Assembly (NCBI GenBank): GCA_019639135.1
Contig: JAHBSL010000004.1
Span: forward strand, 1 to 64,000
DNA length: 64,000 nt
Direction of reading: 5' to 3'
Source: Acidobacteriota bacterium
GTDB lineage: Bacteria > Acidobacteriota > Blastocatellia > Pyrinomonadales > Pyrinomonadaceae
Part shown: piece after piece, positions 62,450 through 64,000 of the stretch
Numbering within the stretch: the stretch's first letter is position 1
Layout: the number at the start of each line of letters is the position of its first letter
The notes under the pieces: model-generated
What the model saw: the letters and a program-made list of their open reading frames with translations, nothing else
Told to the model about the DNA's origin: nothing
Databases searched by the model: none
Made by a program: the position numbers and the translations under genes

Positions 62450-63012
62450 TGAAAAAAGCCTTTCGCAGAATTCAATTGTCAGCAAATCTCGCGATCATAC
62501 TGATTGCAGTTATGCTTAGCGTTATCACTGTTAAACAGTTTACGTCACCGACCGACGCGACTGGTTCTGCTGATGGGCCGAGGCGCATCCCTGCGACGGC
62601 TGCCGAGTCAAATCCCAATACAATTACCGAAAAAATATCGCCGGTCGGAAAACCGATTCCGATTGACGGCTTGAATCTTCAGAATAAAAAGTCGCTTGTT
62701 CTATATCTTTCGACGAAATGTCGTTATTGCACGGAAAGCGCTCCATTCTATAAGCGGCTGCTGGAAGAAATTAAATCGAAAGACGTTAGTGTTGTTGCGG
62801 TTCTACCGCAATCGGTCGAAGAATCCCGCGAATACCTGAAAGAACACGGTGTTCAGATCGATGCCGTAAAACAGTCCTCGCTGCAATCAATCGGCGTTCG
62901 CTCAACGCCAACGCTCCTGCTTACTAACGCGAGCGGCATCGTTACCGATTCATGGGTCGGCAAACTCCGGCCTGACAGAGAAGAACAAGTCATTAGCAAG
63001 CTCTTACAATAA
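62446..63012 (+). CDS. Membrane-anchored thioredoxin-like (TlpA/DsbD-like) protein
   Basis: A 188-residue protein. A single N-terminal helix (NLAIILIAVMLSVITVK) anchors a periplasmic domain with a thioredoxin fold. The active site is CRYC (Cys92, Cys95) and the cis-Pro is in RSTPTL (about Pro155). It would control disulfides outside the cytoplasm, probably of the Cys-rich protein encoded two genes upstream. Overlaps the ankyrin gene by 4 bp. The redox direction (oxidase versus reductase) cannot be read from sequence. Confidence 0.85.
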   Translation: MMKKAFRRIQLSANLAIILIAVMLSVITVKQFTSPTDATGSADGPRRIPATAAESNPNTITEKISPVGKPIPIDGLNLQNKKSLVLYLSTKCRYCTESAPFYKRLLEEIKSKDVSVVAVLPQSVEESREYLKEHGVQIDAVKQSSLQSIGVRSTPTLLLTNASGIVTDSWVGKLRPDREEQVISKLLQ

Positions 63013-63171
63013 TCACCAATAACTTTTTCCAGCCTGTGACTGCACGACGGTAATCGCCGCTGCATCGACTATATCTTCGGCCTTGCAGCCGCGAGAGAGG
63101 TCGTTGCAGGGGCGGTAAAGGACCCGCAGGATTGGGCCGATGGCTGCACCACAGGTGAGCTTATACTTTAA
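63013..63171 (-). pseudogene. Coding-like gene remnant without start codon
   Basis: Minus-strand frame of 52 codons between two stops, ending TGA at 63013-63015. It reads like real protein (GAAIGPILRVLYRPCND, KAEDIVDAAAITVVQ) but contains no ATG, GTG or TTG giving a plausible full gene and is cut off upstream by the NTF2-like gene. I read it as the 3' fragment of a deleted gene; family not recognised. Confidence 0.35.
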
Positions 63172-63204
63172 TTAAATCACGGTTTCGGCTAAGATGCTCG
63201 GCAA

Positions 63205-64000
63205 ATGAAAAAGCTGATCATCTTTGTAATACTCGTGGCCGGACTTGCCGGAGCGGCCTCGGGCCAGGGCTCGCGGGACGCGGCCGACCTCTTGAAACTC
63301 TTGACCGAATTTCTCGACGGTGCCGGCCGTAATGATGCCGAGGTCCACGACCGCTTCTGGGCGGATGAATTGATCTACACCCGCGGCGTCGGGCAGCGAA
63401 CGGGCAAGGAAGAGTTGATGCGGGGCGTCCGCTCGGCGCCGCCGGCAAAGCCGACCGACCCGGTAACGCTATACAACGCCGAAGACGTACGGATCCAGGT
63501 CCACGGCAATACCGCGGTCGTCGCCTTCAAACTTGTCGGAACTACGACCGAACGCGGCGGTAAAAAGACAGTAACGAACCACCTCAACACCGGCACATTC
63601 CTCAAGCGCGACGGCCGCTGGCAGGCTATCGCATGGCAGGCGACGCCGATGCGGAAGAGCGAGGACGAGGCAAAGGCCGAGGTCTTAGCGGCAGAAAAGG
63701 CGTTTCAGGACGCGGTTGCGGCAAATGACGCGAAAGCGGTTCGCGAACTCGCACATCCGGCCTTCAACTGGACGCACAGCACCGGCATCAAGACGCCGCT
63801 CGAGCAGTTCATCGAACGGTATGTCTCGGGGAAAATGAAATACATCAAACGCGAGTTCAGGGACGTTGAGGCCACGGTGTTTGGAGACACCGCCATCGTT
63901 CGCGGCGTTTCGCCTCGGCAGGTCGAAAATAATGGCGTCGCCGCCGAGCCATTCGTGCTTCATTACACGATCACCTTCGTTAACTCGAACGGCCGTTGGC
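63205..64000 (+). CDS. Secreted tandem NTF2/SnoaL-like protein (runs off window)
   Basis: The gene begins at the ATG 63205 and is open to the end of the window (265 codons), so it is 3' incomplete. Residues 1-22 form a signal peptide (KKLIIFVILVAGLAGAASG). Two DUF4440/SnoaL-like cone-fold domains follow: the first about 25-145 (LLKLLTEFLDGAGRNDAEV, GRWQAIAWQATP), the second from about 150 (EKAFQDAVAANDAKAVRELAHP). Members bind small molecules or act as isomerases; the function here is unknown. Confidence 0.75.
   Translation, partial: MKKLIIFVILVAGLAGAASGQGSRDAADLLKLLTEFLDGAGRNDAEVHDRFWADELIYTRGVGQRTGKEELMRGVRSAPPAKPTDPVTLYNAEDVRIQVHGNTAVVAFKLVGTTTERGGKKTVTNHLNTGTFLKRDGRWQAIAWQATPMRKSEDEAKAEVLAAEKAFQDAVAANDAKAVRELAHPAFNWTHSTGIKTPLEQFIERYVSGKMKYIKREFRDVEATVFGDTAIVRGVSPRQVENNGVAAEPFVLHYTITFVNSNGRW

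Overview
The window looks like a chromosomal segment of an Acidobacteriota bacterium, most likely class Blastocatellia (Pyrinomonadales-like). This is an inference from gene content. It carries two large outer-membrane TonB-dependent receptors with N-terminal carboxypeptidase-regulatory-like domains, a CarD regulator, an HspR-type dnaK-dnaJ-hspR operon, many two-component systems, unimodular QueF, and moderately high GC with AT-rich accessory islands. No rRNA, tRNA or CRISPR array was found.

Layout. 1-7.3 kb: a membrane diguanylate cyclase, a dienelactone hydrolase, a TonB receptor, and a LytTR response regulator with a LytS-type kinase. 7.4-10.5 kb: SixA phosphatase, a PhoB/PhoR-like pair and CarD. 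10.5-18 kb: housekeeping genes queF, a DEDDh exonuclease, then the tight run pyrE, ATP-grasp gene, truA, DUF952 gene, uppS and cdsA, closed by a terminator that abuts aspS. 18-28 kb: a secreted protein, smc with a large head-domain insertion, a DUF4388 protein, ribA with a clear terminator, and a giant Oar-like TonB receptor.

28.2-36.7 kb is the most striking part: a five-gene, same-strand, closely packed cassette. It encodes a PLD-nuclease/SNF2-type helicase, an Eco57I-like N6-adenine methyltransferase split by a frameshift, a YaaC-like protein, a small helical (possibly DNA-binding) protein and a small PD-(D/E)XK-type nuclease. I read it as an anti-phage or restriction-modification-like system whose composition matches no system I can name. 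A repeat-rich accessory tract follows (36.7-38.4 kb): a 21-bp tandem array, short dispersed repeats, a candidate structured RNA, and a short ORF. Next comes a 229-aa protein whose ribosome binding site lies in a hairpin.

39.2-44.4 kb is the chaperone operon dnaK-dnaJ-hspR with an MFS gene behind it. The dnaK promoter overlaps a HAIR-like HspR operator. 44.5-45.6 kb is a mosaic of short repeats. 45.6-51.9 kb holds an ABC exporter, lipoprotein, SGNH hydrolase, a PD-(D/E)XK nuclease of unusual architecture and a beta-propeller-like protein. 51.9-54.6 kb has a NodU/CmcH-type carbamoyltransferase beside a methyltransferase. 54.6-58.3 kb has an OmpR/kinase pair, an acyl-CoA desaturase and an LpxL-like acyltransferase, that is, membrane-lipid functions. 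58.3-63.0 kb is AT-richer and probably acquired: a polytopic membrane protein, a Cys-rich MopE-like secreted protein split at an A9 homopolymer, a secreted ankyrin protein and a membrane-anchored thioredoxin-like protein. The window ends inside a secreted NTF2/SnoaL-like protein.
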